Assembly: GCF_947489255.1 (NCBI RefSeq)
Contig: NZ_CANLCY010000005.1
Span: 474,077-538,076, forward strand
Direction: 5' to 3'
Length of the DNA stretch: 64,000 nucleotides
Source: an uncultured Microbacterium sp.
GTDB taxonomy: Bacteria; Actinomycetota; Actinomycetes; Actinomycetales; Microbacteriaceae
Position 1 is the first letter of the stretch. The number at the start of each line of letters is the position of its first letter. The notes under the pieces are model-generated. The model searched no databases. It was not told the origin of the DNA and saw nothing but the letters and a program-made list of their open reading frames with translations. Made by a program: the position numbers and the translations under genes. This document shows, piece by piece, positions 1 through 11,322 of the stretch.

Positions 1-408
1 CGCGTCGGCCGGCACGTCGACGGTGAACGGGACCTCGACGGTCTGCCCGGCGGGCACCGAGACGTGCCGCTGCGGCACGGCGATCCACTTGCCCACGCCG
101 GTGGGCTGCTCCGCGGCGAGCCGCAGATCCACCGCGCCCGTCGAGGTGGTGTAGCCGTCGGCGGCGTAGACGTCGAGTTCGATCGCCTCGGTGCCGCGGT
201 TCGCCACGACGAGCCCGTCGTCGAGGTGAGCGCCGGGGTTGAGGGCGTAGGAGAAGTTCGTGCGGTCGGCGCCCAGCGCGTTCGAGGCGGTGCGCACGGT
301 CCAGCTGACGTCGTCGGTCGCGGCCGCGGCGGGGGACGCGCCCAGGAGCGCAGCCGCGGTCACCAGCGGCGCGAGGGTCAGGGCGACGAGACGGGGGGAG
401 AGGTTCAT
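1..408 (-). CDS. Secreted WxL/DUF916-type surface protein (C-terminus outside window)
   Basis: The gene starts at ATG 408 and reads off the window edge still in frame (136 codons visible). Residues 1-30 form a signal peptide ending in an Ala-rich stretch. The mature part opens with DDVSWTVRTASN and continues with a beta-sandwich-like pattern including ANRGTEAIELDVYAADGY and VPAGQTVEVPFTVDVP. This is the usual start of actinobacterial WxL peptidoglycan-binding-domain (DUF916) proteins, which sit on the cell wall and work with WxL-tailed partners. The neighbour downstream on the same strand order is a phosphatase with a WxL-like tail, which supports the assignment. A C-terminal membrane segment is expected but not visible here. 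Confidence 0.75.
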   Translation of the reverse strand, partial: MNLSPRLVALTLAPLVTAAALLGASPAAAATDDVSWTVRTASNALGADRTNFSYALNPGAHLDDGLVVANRGTEAIELDVYAADGYTTSTGAVDLRLAAEQPTGVGKWIAVPQRHVSVPAGQTVEVPFTVDVPADA

Positions 409-467
409 GGGGGTCCTTCGGGAGAGGCCGGCGGGGAGGGGTGCTCCCCGCCGGCCCGGATCGCTGG

Positions 468-2459
468 TCAGCCGGCCAGCGCGGTGAGGGTCAGGGTCGC
501 GCGGTAGCTTCCCTTGTCGATGGTGTTGGGGATCTTCAGGTCGAGGTCGGCGCCCACGACGCCGGCGCCGCGGTCGTGGCCCATCGGCGCGGAGCTGAGC
601 GACTGCGAGGTCGACAGACCGGCGCCTCCGTCGTAGCCCGAGCCGACGGCCGCGCCCGCGACCGCACCGGCACCCGGGGTGACGACCTTCGGCGTCCATC
701 CGAGGTACTTGCCCTCGAACGTCTTGTCGCCGTCGACGAAGTCGCCCACGGATGCCGAGACCGACCAGGCGGCCTTGCTCGCGCGGGTGTCGGTCACGGA
801 GATCGGGTTGATCTGACCGGTGGCCTCGAAGTACTGCAGGTTCTTCTCCTCGGCGGTGCCGAGGTCGACCAGTCCGTTGTGCCCGTTGATCGTCCAGCCG
901 AACTCGCCGGGGGCGCCCGAGGGCACGTCGACCTGGATGTCCTGGCCGTCACCGTGGTTGGGGTGGATGGTCACCTCGTCCTGGATCGACCCGACGGCCT
1001 CGGCCGGCTTCGCACCGTTGTCGGGACCGCACCACACGACGCGGTTGAGCTCCACGGCGGCGTTCGGGGCCGAGCAGTCGCCGGAGCGGATGTTCTGCAC
1101 GACGAGCTGGTCCTTCTTCACCTGGACCTTGACGTACGTGCGGACGTGCTCCTGGTTCTGCACGGAGTTGTACCAGTAGTTCGCCGGGTTCAGCGGGTCG
1201 GCGCCGTTCCCGGCTCCGCTCGTGCCGCTGTTGTCGGGAGCGGTGATGTCGTAGTACTTGGATCCGGATGCCGAGTTGGCGGTGACGTACACGACGCCAC
1301 CGGGGCCCTCGAACACCTCGTCCTGACCGGGCTTCTCGTCGGGGTTGGCCTTGGCGCCGTTCTTGATCTCGTACGAGCGCGAGTAGCTGTGGTCGTGGCC
1401 CTGGAGCACGAGGTCGACGCCGAGCTTCGAGAAGGTCGTCGGGAAGTCCACGCGGCGCACCTTGTTGTCGGCGTCTTTGGCGTGATCGGCCGGCGAGTAG
1501 ATCGCGTGGTGGTACACGAGCACGGTGTACTTCGCCTCGGCGCCGTGCTTGTTCACGACGTCGGTGACGTAGGCCACGTGCGCGTCGTCACCGCCGCCGC
1601 CCTGAGAGGTGGCGTAGCTGTTGCTGTTGAGGTCGATGAACAGCGTGTCCTTGTAGATGAACCAGTAGTCGCCGCCGGACTCGGTGCCGATGCTGGAGTC
1701 GCCCTTGCGGTAGTAGGCACCCGTGCGGTCGGTGTTGGGCGTGTAGAGGTGCTGCTCGTAGGCCTTGCCGCCCACGTCGTGGTTTCCGATCGTCGCGACC
1801 CACGGGATCTGACGCAGGGCGTCGGGGGCGAGGAACGCGCTCCACTGGTCCTCTTTGTTGGCGGAGTCGACCTGGTCGCCACCCGAGACGAGCAGCTCGG
1901 CCTTCGGGGTGGTGTTCACGGCGACGTTCATCGTGTCCTGCCACCCGGCCTGGTCCTTCGCGACGTCGCCCGACGAACCGATCTGCGGGTCGCCGAAGAA
2001 CAGGAAGTCGTAGTCGCCGTCGAACGACTGCGTCGAGAACGCGGAGGTCTGCGACCAGTTGCCGTCCGAGCCGACGCGGTACGAGTAGGCGGTGTTCTCG
2101 GCGAGACCCGTGATCGTCGCGTGGCGGTTGTAGCCGCCGCTGCTGGCGATGTTGGCCGTGCCGGATGCCGAGAAGGTGGTGGCCGACGCGGGGAACTCGC
2201 CGTTCACCAGTGCCGAGGTCGGGGCGACCTGCACCGACTGCGTGGTGTCGGCCGAGGAGTACCAGGTGACGATGCGCTGGGCTTCGTCGGCGCCGACACC
2301 GAGGATGACGCCGGAGAGCGTCGCCGAGGTGTCGGCCAAGGCGGCCGGTGCGGTCGCTGCGCCCGAGAGCACGAGCGAGACGCCGAGCGCGGCCGTTGCG
2401 ATCCACGCGGCACGGCGGCGCGTGCGCGTCCCGTGCGACGTCGATGCGGAAAGGAGCAT
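468..2459 (-). CDS. Secreted purple-acid-type metallophosphoesterase with WxL-like C-terminal domain
   Basis: This is a 663-aa protein with an Arg-rich N-terminus and a signal peptide ending near residue 42 (AALA-DTS). A fibronectin-III-like purple acid phosphatase N-domain follows (about 45-145). The calcineurin-like catalytic domain has GDPQ (156-159), GGDQVD (193-198), GNHD (225-228), HH (317-318) and GHDH (354-357), so the metal ligands look intact. The last ~100 residues (SVTDTRASKAAW, LGWTPKV, GSYRATLTLTAL) resemble actinobacterial WxL-like wall-binding domains, so the enzyme is probably held on the surface rather than released. I chose ATG 2459 because the signal peptide begins there; the longer upstream frame lacks a sensible N-terminus. 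Function inferred: phosphate release from extracellular phosphoesters. Confidence 0.85.
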   Translation of the reverse strand: MLLSASTSHGTRTRRRAAWIATAALGVSLVLSGAATAPAALADTSATLSGVILGVGADEAQRIVTWYSSADTTQSVQVAPTSALVNGEFPASATTFSASGTANIASSGGYNRHATITGLAENTAYSYRVGSDGNWSQTSAFSTQSFDGDYDFLFFGDPQIGSSGDVAKDQAGWQDTMNVAVNTTPKAELLVSGGDQVDSANKEDQWSAFLAPDALRQIPWVATIGNHDVGGKAYEQHLYTPNTDRTGAYYRKGDSSIGTESGGDYWFIYKDTLFIDLNSNSYATSQGGGGDDAHVAYVTDVVNKHGAEAKYTVLVYHHAIYSPADHAKDADNKVRRVDFPTTFSKLGVDLVLQGHDHSYSRSYEIKNGAKANPDEKPGQDEVFEGPGGVVYVTANSASGSKYYDITAPDNSGTSGAGNGADPLNPANYWYNSVQNQEHVRTYVKVQVKKDQLVVQNIRSGDCSAPNAAVELNRVVWCGPDNGAKPAEAVGSIQDEVTIHPNHGDGQDIQVDVPSGAPGEFGWTINGHNGLVDLGTAEEKNLQYFEATGQINPISVTDTRASKAAWSVSASVGDFVDGDKTFEGKYLGWTPKVVTPGAGAVAGAAVGSGYDGGAGLSTSQSLSSAPMGHDRGAGVVGADLDLKIPNTIDKGSYRATLTLTALAG

Positions 2460-2578
2460 GATGATCCGTTTCTCTCTGTGGGGACCCGCGATCGGGCGGG
2501 TCCTCCCACGCTCCGCCCGGTCGGTGACGAGTGAGTGAATGGCGGACGCAGCACGGGCATCGAGTCGCGCAACGCCCA

Positions 2579-3802
2579 TCACTCGACGCCGAGGACGCGT
2601 TGGACGAACCACACGAGCCCGGCCGCGGTGACGATCACCGCGAGCAGCGCGCTCGCCCACGTTCCGATACGGGGGAACCTCCGCCGCAGCAGCACGAGCA
2701 GCGGGAAGGCGATGATGATGAGTCCGATCTGCACGGCCTCGATGCCGACGTTGAACACCAGCAGCGACCACAGCAGCGTCCACGACCACGGCTCGTCGAT
2801 CCCGAGCGCCGAGGCGAAGCCGAGCCCGTGCACGAGCCCGAACAGGAACACCACCCCCACGCGCAGCCACCCCGCGCGATCGAGGCGCAGGAAGCCGTGG
2901 GCGTGCGACAGGTCCTGGTCGACCTTGCCCCCGCGCCAGAGACGCCAGAGGTACCAGGCGCCGACGACGGCGATCGACAGGGCGATGGTCGGCTCGACGA
3001 TCTCGGGCGGGGCGGCCACCACGCCCGTGGCGGCCAGGATGAAGGTGACCGAGTGGGCCACGGTGAAGGTGGTCGCGGCGATGACCACCTCGCGCAGGCG
3101 TCGCGAGCCGACGATGAGCGCGAGCAGGAACAGGATGTGGTCGATCCCGGTGAGCAGGTGCTCGGCGCCGAGGCGGAAGAACTCCCAGAAGCGCTCGAGC
3201 GGCGACTGCGCCGTCGTGAACGACGGGTGCTCGGCATCCAGCACCGTGCTGCCCTCGTGCAGGTCGATCGCGTAGGTGAGGATCGTCTTGGTGTCGGTGA
3301 CGTAGCCCTCATCGTCGGGGAAGAGCGACGAGACGACCTCATGACCGTTCTCCGACGGCGGGCACGCGTAGTCGAGATCGAGCACGGCGTAGGGCACGCC
3401 CTCCTGCTGCGTCATCGTGATGTCGTCGGCCGGCGTCGGGGTGCACGACCCCGCCCCGGAGATACGGAACCTCTCGGCCACGTACGCCGACACGTCGTCG
3501 CGATGCGCCCGGAGGGCGGCGGCCTGTTCGTCGGCGTCTCGGACCTCGAAGGCCTCCGTCCCGTCGCGGAAGAGCGCATCGTCCTTCGCCGCGTCGGCCG
3601 CGGAGACGACGAGGAGGTCGTACTCGAGCTGCAGCTGCGCGTGCACGACGCCCGGTCCCCCGCTGGAGAGGTCGGCGTAGACCACCGACCGGATGCCATG
3701 GGCCGACGCGGGAGCGGCGACGGCGAGGAGGGCGACGGCGGCCACTGCGACGAACAGGGAGCGGAACAGGGGGCGAAGCGCGCGGCGAGACAGGTGTGAC
3801 AT
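2579..3802 (-). CDS. HupE/UreJ family membrane protein with large extracellular domain
   Basis: This 407-aa protein starts at ATG 3802, preceded by AAAGGA. It has a signal peptide (1-34), then an exported domain beginning HGIRSVVYADLS (to about 200), then a membrane domain with several helices. The motif HLLTGIDH (215-222) followed by ILFLLALIVGS is typical of HupE/UreJ-2 proteins, which are proposed metal (nickel or cobalt) permeases or membrane anchors; the true substrate here is unknown. Further hydrophobic segments end with a VWFVQRVLGVE tail. It is divergent from the lipoprotein gene at 3927 and shares its leader style (CGGAAAGGACCCC before ATG) with the LPATG gene at 5049, suggesting common control of the locus. 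Confidence 0.8.
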   Translation of the reverse strand: MSHLSRRALRPLFRSLFVAVAAVALLAVAAPASAHGIRSVVYADLSSGGPGVVHAQLQLEYDLLVVSAADAAKDDALFRDGTEAFEVRDADEQAAALRAHRDDVSAYVAERFRISGAGSCTPTPADDITMTQQEGVPYAVLDLDYACPPSENGHEVVSSLFPDDEGYVTDTKTILTYAIDLHEGSTVLDAEHPSFTTAQSPLERFWEFFRLGAEHLLTGIDHILFLLALIVGSRRLREVVIAATTFTVAHSVTFILAATGVVAAPPEIVEPTIALSIAVVGAWYLWRLWRGGKVDQDLSHAHGFLRLDRAGWLRVGVVFLFGLVHGLGFASALGIDEPWSWTLLWSLLVFNVGIEAVQIGLIIIAFPLLVLLRRRFPRIGTWASALLAVIVTAAGLVWFVQRVLGVE

Positions 3803-3926
3803 GGGGTCCTTTCCGTCGCTCAGGGTGGTCCGCCGTCGTGAACGGTCGGACGCGACGGGGCGAACGGAAACGGAACGTGCGCCCGGTGTTCGCCCGCGGG
3901 TCACCCGCGTCGCGCAGGGTGACACC

Positions 3927-4580
3927 GTGAAGCGAAGGACGACGGTCGCGGCGGCGCTCGTGACGCTGGCGATGCTGACCGGCTGCAGCTCGGAGCCCGG
4001 GTGGAACGAGATGCGGGCGCACCCCGCCCCGATCGGCACCCCCGCGGAGGGGTTCTCGCCCCCCACGCCTCCCGCGCCGGAGTCCACGCACACCCCCGCA
4101 CCCGGTTCGTGGGACGGAGTGCACGCGCCGGAGGGCTACCGCGTAGTGCTGCTGACCGTGGGCGACGACGCGCCCACCGGCGTGCTCGTCGATGCGGTGC
4201 AGGAGTGGGCGGGCGAGACCCGGGCCGACCTGGAGGTCGTGCACGCCGACGACGACATGATCGACGGGGCCGTGGCCGCCATGCGGATGAATCCCGACCT
4301 CATCATCAGCGCGGGCGACGCCCTGGTCGACCCCCTGGCCACCGTGACCGCGAACCACCTCGACCGGCAGTTCCTCATCGTCGGCGCGGAACTCGCCGAG
4401 CCCACCGAGAACGTCACGGCGGTCGATTGGACGGGCGCCGCCTACCGCGGCGAGGGCCTGGGCGCGGCGGCGGCGTACGATCCGGCGTCGTTCACCCCGG
4501 CGCGGGCGGCCGCGGCGGTGCGCGCCGGGGTGGCGTCGGTGCTCACCGGCCAGCGCGGCATCGTGCTCTGGATGCAGTGA
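3927..4580 (+). CDS. Small BMP-like lipoprotein
   Basis: The GTG start at 3927 gives 217 aa with a lipoprotein signal (LVTLAMLTGC, Cys at residue 20). A Pro/Thr-rich linker is followed by one alpha/beta domain: YRVVLLTVGDDAPTGVLVDAVQEW, then DLIISAGDALVDPLATVTANH and FLIVGAELAEPTENVTAVDW. This spacing resembles the second half of basic membrane protein (BMP/PnrA-type) binding lipoproteins, but the protein is much shorter than the usual ~350 aa, so a binding role is only inferred. It is divergent from the HupE-like gene across 124 bases and convergent with the LPATG gene. Confidence 0.65.
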   Translation: MKRRTTVAAALVTLAMLTGCSSEPGWNEMRAHPAPIGTPAEGFSPPTPPAPESTHTPAPGSWDGVHAPEGYRVVLLTVGDDAPTGVLVDAVQEWAGETRADLEVVHADDDMIDGAVAAMRMNPDLIISAGDALVDPLATVTANHLDRQFLIVGAELAEPTENVTAVDWTGAAYRGEGLGAAAAYDPASFTPARAAAAVRAGVASVLTGQRGIVLWMQ

Positions 4581-4674
4581 CGGCGCGCCCGCGCCAAGGG
4601 CACGCAGGGGGTGAGCCGGCGCGGAACGGGGTCGCGAGGGGGCGTCGACCCGCGCGACGGCGAGACCGCCGCCC

Positions 4675-5049
4675 TCAGCGGGTGCGGCGACGAGCGCGGG
4701 AGATCACGATGCCGGCGGCGAGCGCCCCGGAGCCGAGAGCGGCGACGGCCGCGAGACCCGCGGCATCCCATCCGGTCGCGGGGAGCGACCCGTCGGGCGT
4801 CGCTGCGGGCGTCGCGGCCGGCGTCGCGGCGGGCGTCGCTGCGGTCGAGGGAGTTACGGGAGACGGCGAGACCGGCGCGGCGGTCGACCCGCCGGGCGGC
4901 GACGGGTGGACGCCGTCGGGGACCTCGACGTCGGGGACCTCGACGACGATGACCTGGGAGTCCGACGGCAGCCCTTTCCAGGGGGCGGGGTCGGGGGTGG
5001 GAGCGCCGGCGGCCGCGAGGGCCAGCGCGATCGCGAACGTCACGGCCAT
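4675..5049 (-). CDS. LPATG-anchored small surface protein
   Basis: The 124-aa product has a short N-terminal signal (MAVTFAIALALAAAGAP), a Pro/Thr/Ala-rich stalk with a TPAA repeat, then the sorting signal SLPATGWDAAG, a hydrophobic helix and the positive tail SRARRRTR. This is the canonical layout of a sortase substrate linked to peptidoglycan. ATG 5049 is preferred to an in-frame ATG at 5073 because AAAGGACCCC lies at good distance from it. No sortase gene is in the window. The low-complexity middle gives no clue to function beyond being a wall-attached stalk. Confidence 0.75.
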   Translation of the reverse strand: MAVTFAIALALAAAGAPTPDPAPWKGLPSDSQVIVVEVPDVEVPDGVHPSPPGGSTAAPVSPSPVTPSTAATPAATPAATPAATPDGSLPATGWDAAGLAAVAALGSGALAAGIVISRARRRTR

Positions 5050-5155
5050 GATGGGGTCCTTTCCGTCCGTCACCGTAGCGTCGCGACATGGCCGCCGCGG
5101 GCTTCCCGACCGACCGGCCGGGGACCGCCGAGCGAAGAGGGAGTCGAGCGGGAAA

Positions 5156-5168
5156 GTGGTCAGACCAC
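5156..5168. promoter_or_regulatory. Palindrome GTGGTC-A-GACCAC upstream of ppsR
   Basis: A perfect 13-bp palindrome lies ~90 bases before the ppsR start. Its core TGGTCAGACCA fits the TNGTNNNACNA pattern known for LldR-type FCD/GntR regulators. A related core is present at the lldP promoter and a stronger one at 42506. Binding is inferred. Confidence 0.45.
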
Positions 5169-5257
5169 AACCGGTCCCTTAGCGGATCAGTAAGAACGCG
5201 TCTTCTTTCGTTCATAACGGTCGCGAAGATCGACGAACTCGCCCCTAGCGTCGTCGC

Positions 5258-6246
5258 ATGGCCCCACCTTTCGACCCGACGGTCGCGCCCGCCGCCGCGT
5301 CCGCGCCGTTGCCGGCTTCACCCGCCGCCGCGGCCGTACCGCTCCCGGCTTCACGCGCCGCCGCGTTCGCGCCGTTCCCGGCTTCACCCGCCGACCGCGC
5401 GGCGACCGACCTCGGCGTCGAGATGCGCGCGGTGTTCTTCGTGTCGGACAGCACGGGCATCACCGCCGAGACGCTCGGCAGCGCCCTGCTCGCGAACTTC
5501 CCGGGCGCCCGCTTCGAGAGGCACACCATCCCGTTCCTCGGCAGCGTCACCTCCGTCGACGCGGTCGTCGCGCGCCTCCGGCGGTCCGCGACCGACGGCG
5601 ATGCGCCGATCGTCTTCGCGACGGTGAAGGATGCCGGCATCCGGGGTCGTCTCGCCGACGCGGGCGCGGTGGTCATCGACCTGCTGGCCGGGCACCTCAC
5701 CGAGCTCGAGGCGGAGCTCGGCGCGACCGCCGAGACCCGCGCGGGGCAGTATCACGGCCTGGGCGACCTCGAGCAGTACTTCCGCCGCATGCGCGCGGTG
5801 GAGTTCGCGATCGAGCACGACGACGGTCAGAGCGGGCGCGATCTCGCCAGTGCCGACGTGATCATCGTCGCTCCCTCTCGATGCGGCAAGACGCCCACCA
5901 CGATGTACCTCGCCCTGCACTACGGGCTGCTGGTGGCGAACTACCCGCTCACCGACGACGACTTCCCCACCGACGGCCTGCCGCGCATCGTCGCGCCGCA
6001 CGCCGACCGCTGCTTCGGACTGACCACGACCGCCCTGCGCCTCAGCCAGGTGCGGCACGAGCGCAGGCCGCAGTCGACCTACGCCAGCCTCGCCCAGTGC
6101 ACCCTCGAGATCCGCCGGGCCGAAGACCTCTACCGCCGCACCCGCATCCCGTTCCTCAGCTCCGCGACCCGGAGCGTCGAGGAGATGTCCGCCGTGATCC
6201 TGCAGTCCATGAACCTGCGGGACCAACCCCGAGAAAGGCCCACCCC

Positions 6247-6250
<4 letters not shown>
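5258..6250 (+). CDS. ppsR: PEP synthase regulatory protein (kinase/pyrophosphorylase, DUF299)
   Basis: This protein reversibly phosphorylates PEP synthase on a Thr, using ADP to inactivate it and phosphate to reactivate it. The DUF299 domain begins [19 protein letters not shown] and contains the nucleotide-binding loop [19 protein letters not shown] and the C-terminal [20 protein letters not shown] block. The long start at 5258 adds a 55-residue Ala/Pro repeat (variants of PLPASPAAA) with no RBS but a TAGCGT box 6 bases upstream that could make a leaderless start. ATG 5423 gives 275 aa, matching the ~277 aa of E. coli PpsR, so the true start is uncertain. It overlaps ppsA by 4 bases (ATGA). 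Confidence 0.88.
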
Positions 6251-8664
<2,414 letters not shown>

Positions 8665-8670
8665 CGGCGG

Positions 8671-8702
8671 CGGGCCGGGGCGCGTGGGGGCGTCCCGGCC
8701 CG
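8671..8702. terminator. GC-rich hairpin between convergent ppsA and gntR
   Basis: Arms CGGGCCGGGGCG and CGTCCCGGCCCG pair over 12 bases (one G-T) around an 8-base loop, in the 74-base gap between two converging genes. A bidirectional terminator is the natural reading; there is no clear U tract. Confidence 0.6.
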
Positions 8703-8738
8703 TGTCGGCCCCGCCGGGTCGCGCGCCGAGGGCGGCGG

Positions 8739-9488
8739 CTACTCGGCGAAGAGCACCGCTGACGCGCGGCGGATGTGCGCCTCGGTCGCGTCGGCCGCGC
8801 GGTCGACGTCGCCCGCCGTGATGGCCTCGAAGATCGCGTGATGCTCCTTCTGCAGGAGCTCGGACTGGTCGCCCCATTCCGCTTTGCGCTCGATGGCGTG
8901 CAGGAGCGGAAGGCGCACGGCCTCGCGGATCGCGCCGGTGAGGGCGGCGGAGAGGCTGCTCCCCGACGCGTCGGCGATGGCGAGGTGGAAACGCGTGTCG
9001 GCCTCGTTGAAGGCGTGACGATCGCCGAGCGCCGCATCGCCCGCGGCCAAGGCCTCCGCGACGCGGGCGCGCGCGGCGCCGTCGAGGCCGCGCGCCGCCG
9101 ACGACGCGCTCGCGCGCTCGAGCACGATGCGGGCTTCGGTGACGTCTTCGATCGTGAAGTTCGACAGGGCGACGTGCAGACGCAGGAAGCGGCTGAGGGC
9201 CTCACGCGGCAGAGCCGCGACGAACGTCCCGGCGGCCGCACCGGCGCCGGGCTGCGACCGGAGCACCCCCTGGCTCTCGAGCACGCGAACCGCTTCGCGC
9301 ACGCCCGCGCGGCTCACCTCGAGGCTCGACGCGAGCTCGCGCTCGGGCGGGAGGGCGTCGCCGACCTGGAGGGCGCCCGAGAGGATGCGGTCCTCGATGA
9401 CCTCGATCACCAGCTCATGCGCTCGAGCGCGTTTGACGGGGAGCCACAGGCCGCCGTCGGTCTCGTCAGACGAGGAGAGGGGTGCCAT
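8739..9488 (-). CDS. lldR: FadR/GntR-family regulator (FCD), probable lactate regulator LldR
   Basis: This is a 249-aa regulator with an N-terminal winged helix (about 20-90; GDALPPERELASSLEVSRAGVREAVRVLESQGVL) and an all-helical FCD ligand domain (about 100-240) with the expected metal-site histidines in ADTRFHLAIADAS. It is divergent from lldP-lldD with a 120-base promoter region between them, the standard layout for LldR, which represses lactate genes until lactate binds. The symbol rests on context and family; substrate identity was not tested. Confidence 0.8.
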   Translation of the reverse strand: MAPLSSSDETDGGLWLPVKRARAHELVIEVIEDRILSGALQVGDALPPERELASSLEVSRAGVREAVRVLESQGVLRSQPGAGAAAGTFVAALPREALSRFLRLHVALSNFTIEDVTEARIVLERASASSAARGLDGAARARVAEALAAGDAALGDRHAFNEADTRFHLAIADASGSSLSAALTGAIREAVRLPLLHAIERKAEWGDQSELLQKEHHAIFEAITAGDVDRAADATEAHIRRASAVLFAE

Positions 9489-9514
9489 GAGTCGACCGCC
9501 TTTGGAAGAGAGTG

Positions 9515-9544
9515 TTGACAGCGTATCGGTCCGGCCGTTACCGT
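9515..9544 (+). promoter_or_regulatory. Probable sigma-A promoter of lldP-lldD
   Basis: TTGACA (9515-9520), an 18-base spacer and TACCGT (9539-9544) lie 65 bases before the lldP start in the divergent region. Confidence 0.5.
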
Positions 9545-9552
9545 GCGTTAGC

Positions 9553-9561
9553 GGTCTGACC
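9553..9561. promoter_or_regulatory. Candidate LldR operator GGTCTGACC
   Basis: A short palindrome just downstream of the -10 box, where a repressor would block transcription. It shares the GGTC-N-GACC core with sites at 5156 and 42506 but lacks their outer T and A, so it may be a weaker site. Confidence 0.4.
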
Positions 9562-9608
9562 TCTCAATGGTCGGCGCTTCGCAACAACGACGTTCGAAGG
9601 AAGGCCTG

Positions 9609-11297
9609 ATGTACACCCCCGAACTCGCGCCGATCGGCGCCAGCATCGTTATCTCGGCGCTCGTGGCGAGCCTGCCGTTCCTCACCGTGTTCCTCGCCCT
9701 CGGCGTCCTGCGCTGGAAGGCGCACTGGGCCGGTCTCTCCGGACTCGGGGTCGCGCTCCTCGTCGCCGTGTTCGGCTACCGCATGCCGGTCGATCTCGCC
9801 GCCCTGTCGGCGACCCAGGGCTTCGTCTTCGGCCTGTTCCCGATCATGTGGATCGTGCTGAACGCGATCTGGCTGTACGAGCTCACCGTGCGCAGCGGCC
9901 GCTTCGAGGATCTGCGCCTGGTCATCAACGCGCTCAGCGACGACCCCCGCATCCAGGCGATCATCATCGCGTTCGGCTTCGGCGGTCTGCTCGAGGCCCT
10001 CGCCGGCTTCGGCGCCCCGGTCGCCATCACGGGGGTCATGCTGATGGCGGTCGGCTTCACGCCGATGCGCGCCGCCGTCATCGTGCTGCTCGCGAACACC
10101 GCCCCCGTCGCCTTCGGCGCCGTCGGCACGCCCATCGTCACCGCGGGCAGCCTCACCGGCATCGACTACCACGAGATCGGCGCCTACGTCGGGCACCAGA
10201 CGCCCCTGGTCGCCCTGTTCGTGCCCTTCATCCTGGTCCTGCTGGCCGACGGCTGGCGCGGACTGAAGGAGACCTGGCCCGCCGCCCTCACCTTCGGCGT
10301 GGTGTTCTCGATCGCGCAGTGGGTCAGCGCCACCTGGATCTCGGTCGAGCTGACCGACATCGTGGCATCCCTCGCCGGAATCGCCGCCGCGGTCGTCCTG
10401 CTGCGCTTCTGGCAGCCCCGTGGCACCGCCGCCGCCCGTGAGCGTCTGCTGAAGGAGCGCGCGGTCAGTCTCGTCGGAGCCGGCACGGTCGCTTCGGGTG
10501 GAGGCGCCGGTTCGGCGGATGCCGACGTCTCGGCCGCTCGCCCGCACCTGACCCCGCGGACGGTGTTCTTCGCCCTGTTCCCCTACCTGCTCGTCATCGT
10601 GGTGTTCTCGTTGGCGAAGCTGTGGCCGCCGCTGAAGACCTTCCTGGCGGGCACCGACGTGAAGATCCCGTGGCCGGGCCTCGACGGCAACATCCTCACC
10701 GCGAGCGGCAAGGCGGCCGGGTCGACCGTCTACACGCTCGGTTGGCTCTCGTCGGCCGGAAGCCTGCTCGTCATCTGCGGCATCGTCGTCGCTCTGGTGT
10801 ACCGGCTCCCGTTGCGCGAAGCCGCGCGCACCTGGGGACAGACCCTGTTCAAGCTGCGTTTCTCGCTGCTCACGGTGGGGTCGGTCCTGGCCCTCGCCTA
10901 TGTGATGAACATGTCGGGCATGACCCTCACCATCGGGGCGTGGATCGCCGGGACGGGCGCGCTGTTCGCCTTCCTCTCGCCCATCCTGGGCTGGTTCGGC
11001 ACGGCTGTCACCGGCTCCGACACCAGCGCGAACGCCCTGTTCGCGACCCTCCAGCAGAGTGCGGCCGTGCAAGCCGGTATCGACCCGACCCTGCTCGTGG
11101 CCGCGAACACCTCGGGCGGGGTCATCGGCAAGATGATCAGCCCCCAGAACCTCGCGATCGCCGCCACCGCGGTGGGTCTGGTCGGTCAGGAGGCGACGAT
11201 CCTCCGCAAGGTCATCTGGTGGAGCCTCGGCATGCTCGTCGTGATGTGCCTGCTCGTGGGACTGCAGTCGTCGGTCCTGTCCTGGATGCTCCCGTAA
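9609..11297 (+). CDS. lldP: L-lactate permease
   Basis: This 562-aa polytopic membrane protein belongs to the LctP/LldP family of lactate-proton symporters. Recognisable blocks include [20 protein letters not shown] near the N-terminus, the [14 protein letters not shown] segment, and [15 protein letters not shown] with [17 protein letters not shown] near the C-terminus. About a dozen hydrophobic helices are visible. The start at 9609 follows AAGGAAGG. It is first in a two-gene operon with lldD (25-base gap), so uptake and oxidation of lactate are made together. Confidence 0.93.
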   Translation: MYTPELAPIGASIVISALVASLPFLTVFLALGVLRWKAHWAGLSGLGVALLVAVFGYRMPVDLAALSATQGFVFGLFPIMWIVLNAIWLYELTVRSGRFEDLRLVINALSDDPRIQAIIIAFGFGGLLEALAGFGAPVAITGVMLMAVGFTPMRAAVIVLLANTAPVAFGAVGTPIVTAGSLTGIDYHEIGAYVGHQTPLVALFVPFILVLLADGWRGLKETWPAALTFGVVFSIAQWVSATWISVELTDIVASLAGIAAAVVLLRFWQPRGTAAARERLLKERAVSLVGAGTVASGGGAGSADADVSAARPHLTPRTVFFALFPYLLVIVVFSLAKLWPPLKTFLAGTDVKIPWPGLDGNILTASGKAAGSTVYTLGWLSSAGSLLVICGIVVALVYRLPLREAARTWGQTLFKLRFSLLTVGSVLALAYVMNMSGMTLTIGAWIAGTGALFAFLSPILGWFGTAVTGSDTSANALFATLQQSAAVQAGIDPTLLVAANTSGGVIGKMISPQNLAIAATAVGLVGQEATILRKVIWWSLGMLVVMCLLVGLQSSVLSWMLP

Positions 11298-11322
11298 CCC
11301 TCTCCCCCCTGAAAGGCACGCC

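Noticed and set aside
441-2534. Long plus-strand frame opposite the phosphatase
   Set aside because: Arg/Val-rich antisense shadow of the phosphatase gene without recognisable motifs; typical of high-GC DNA.
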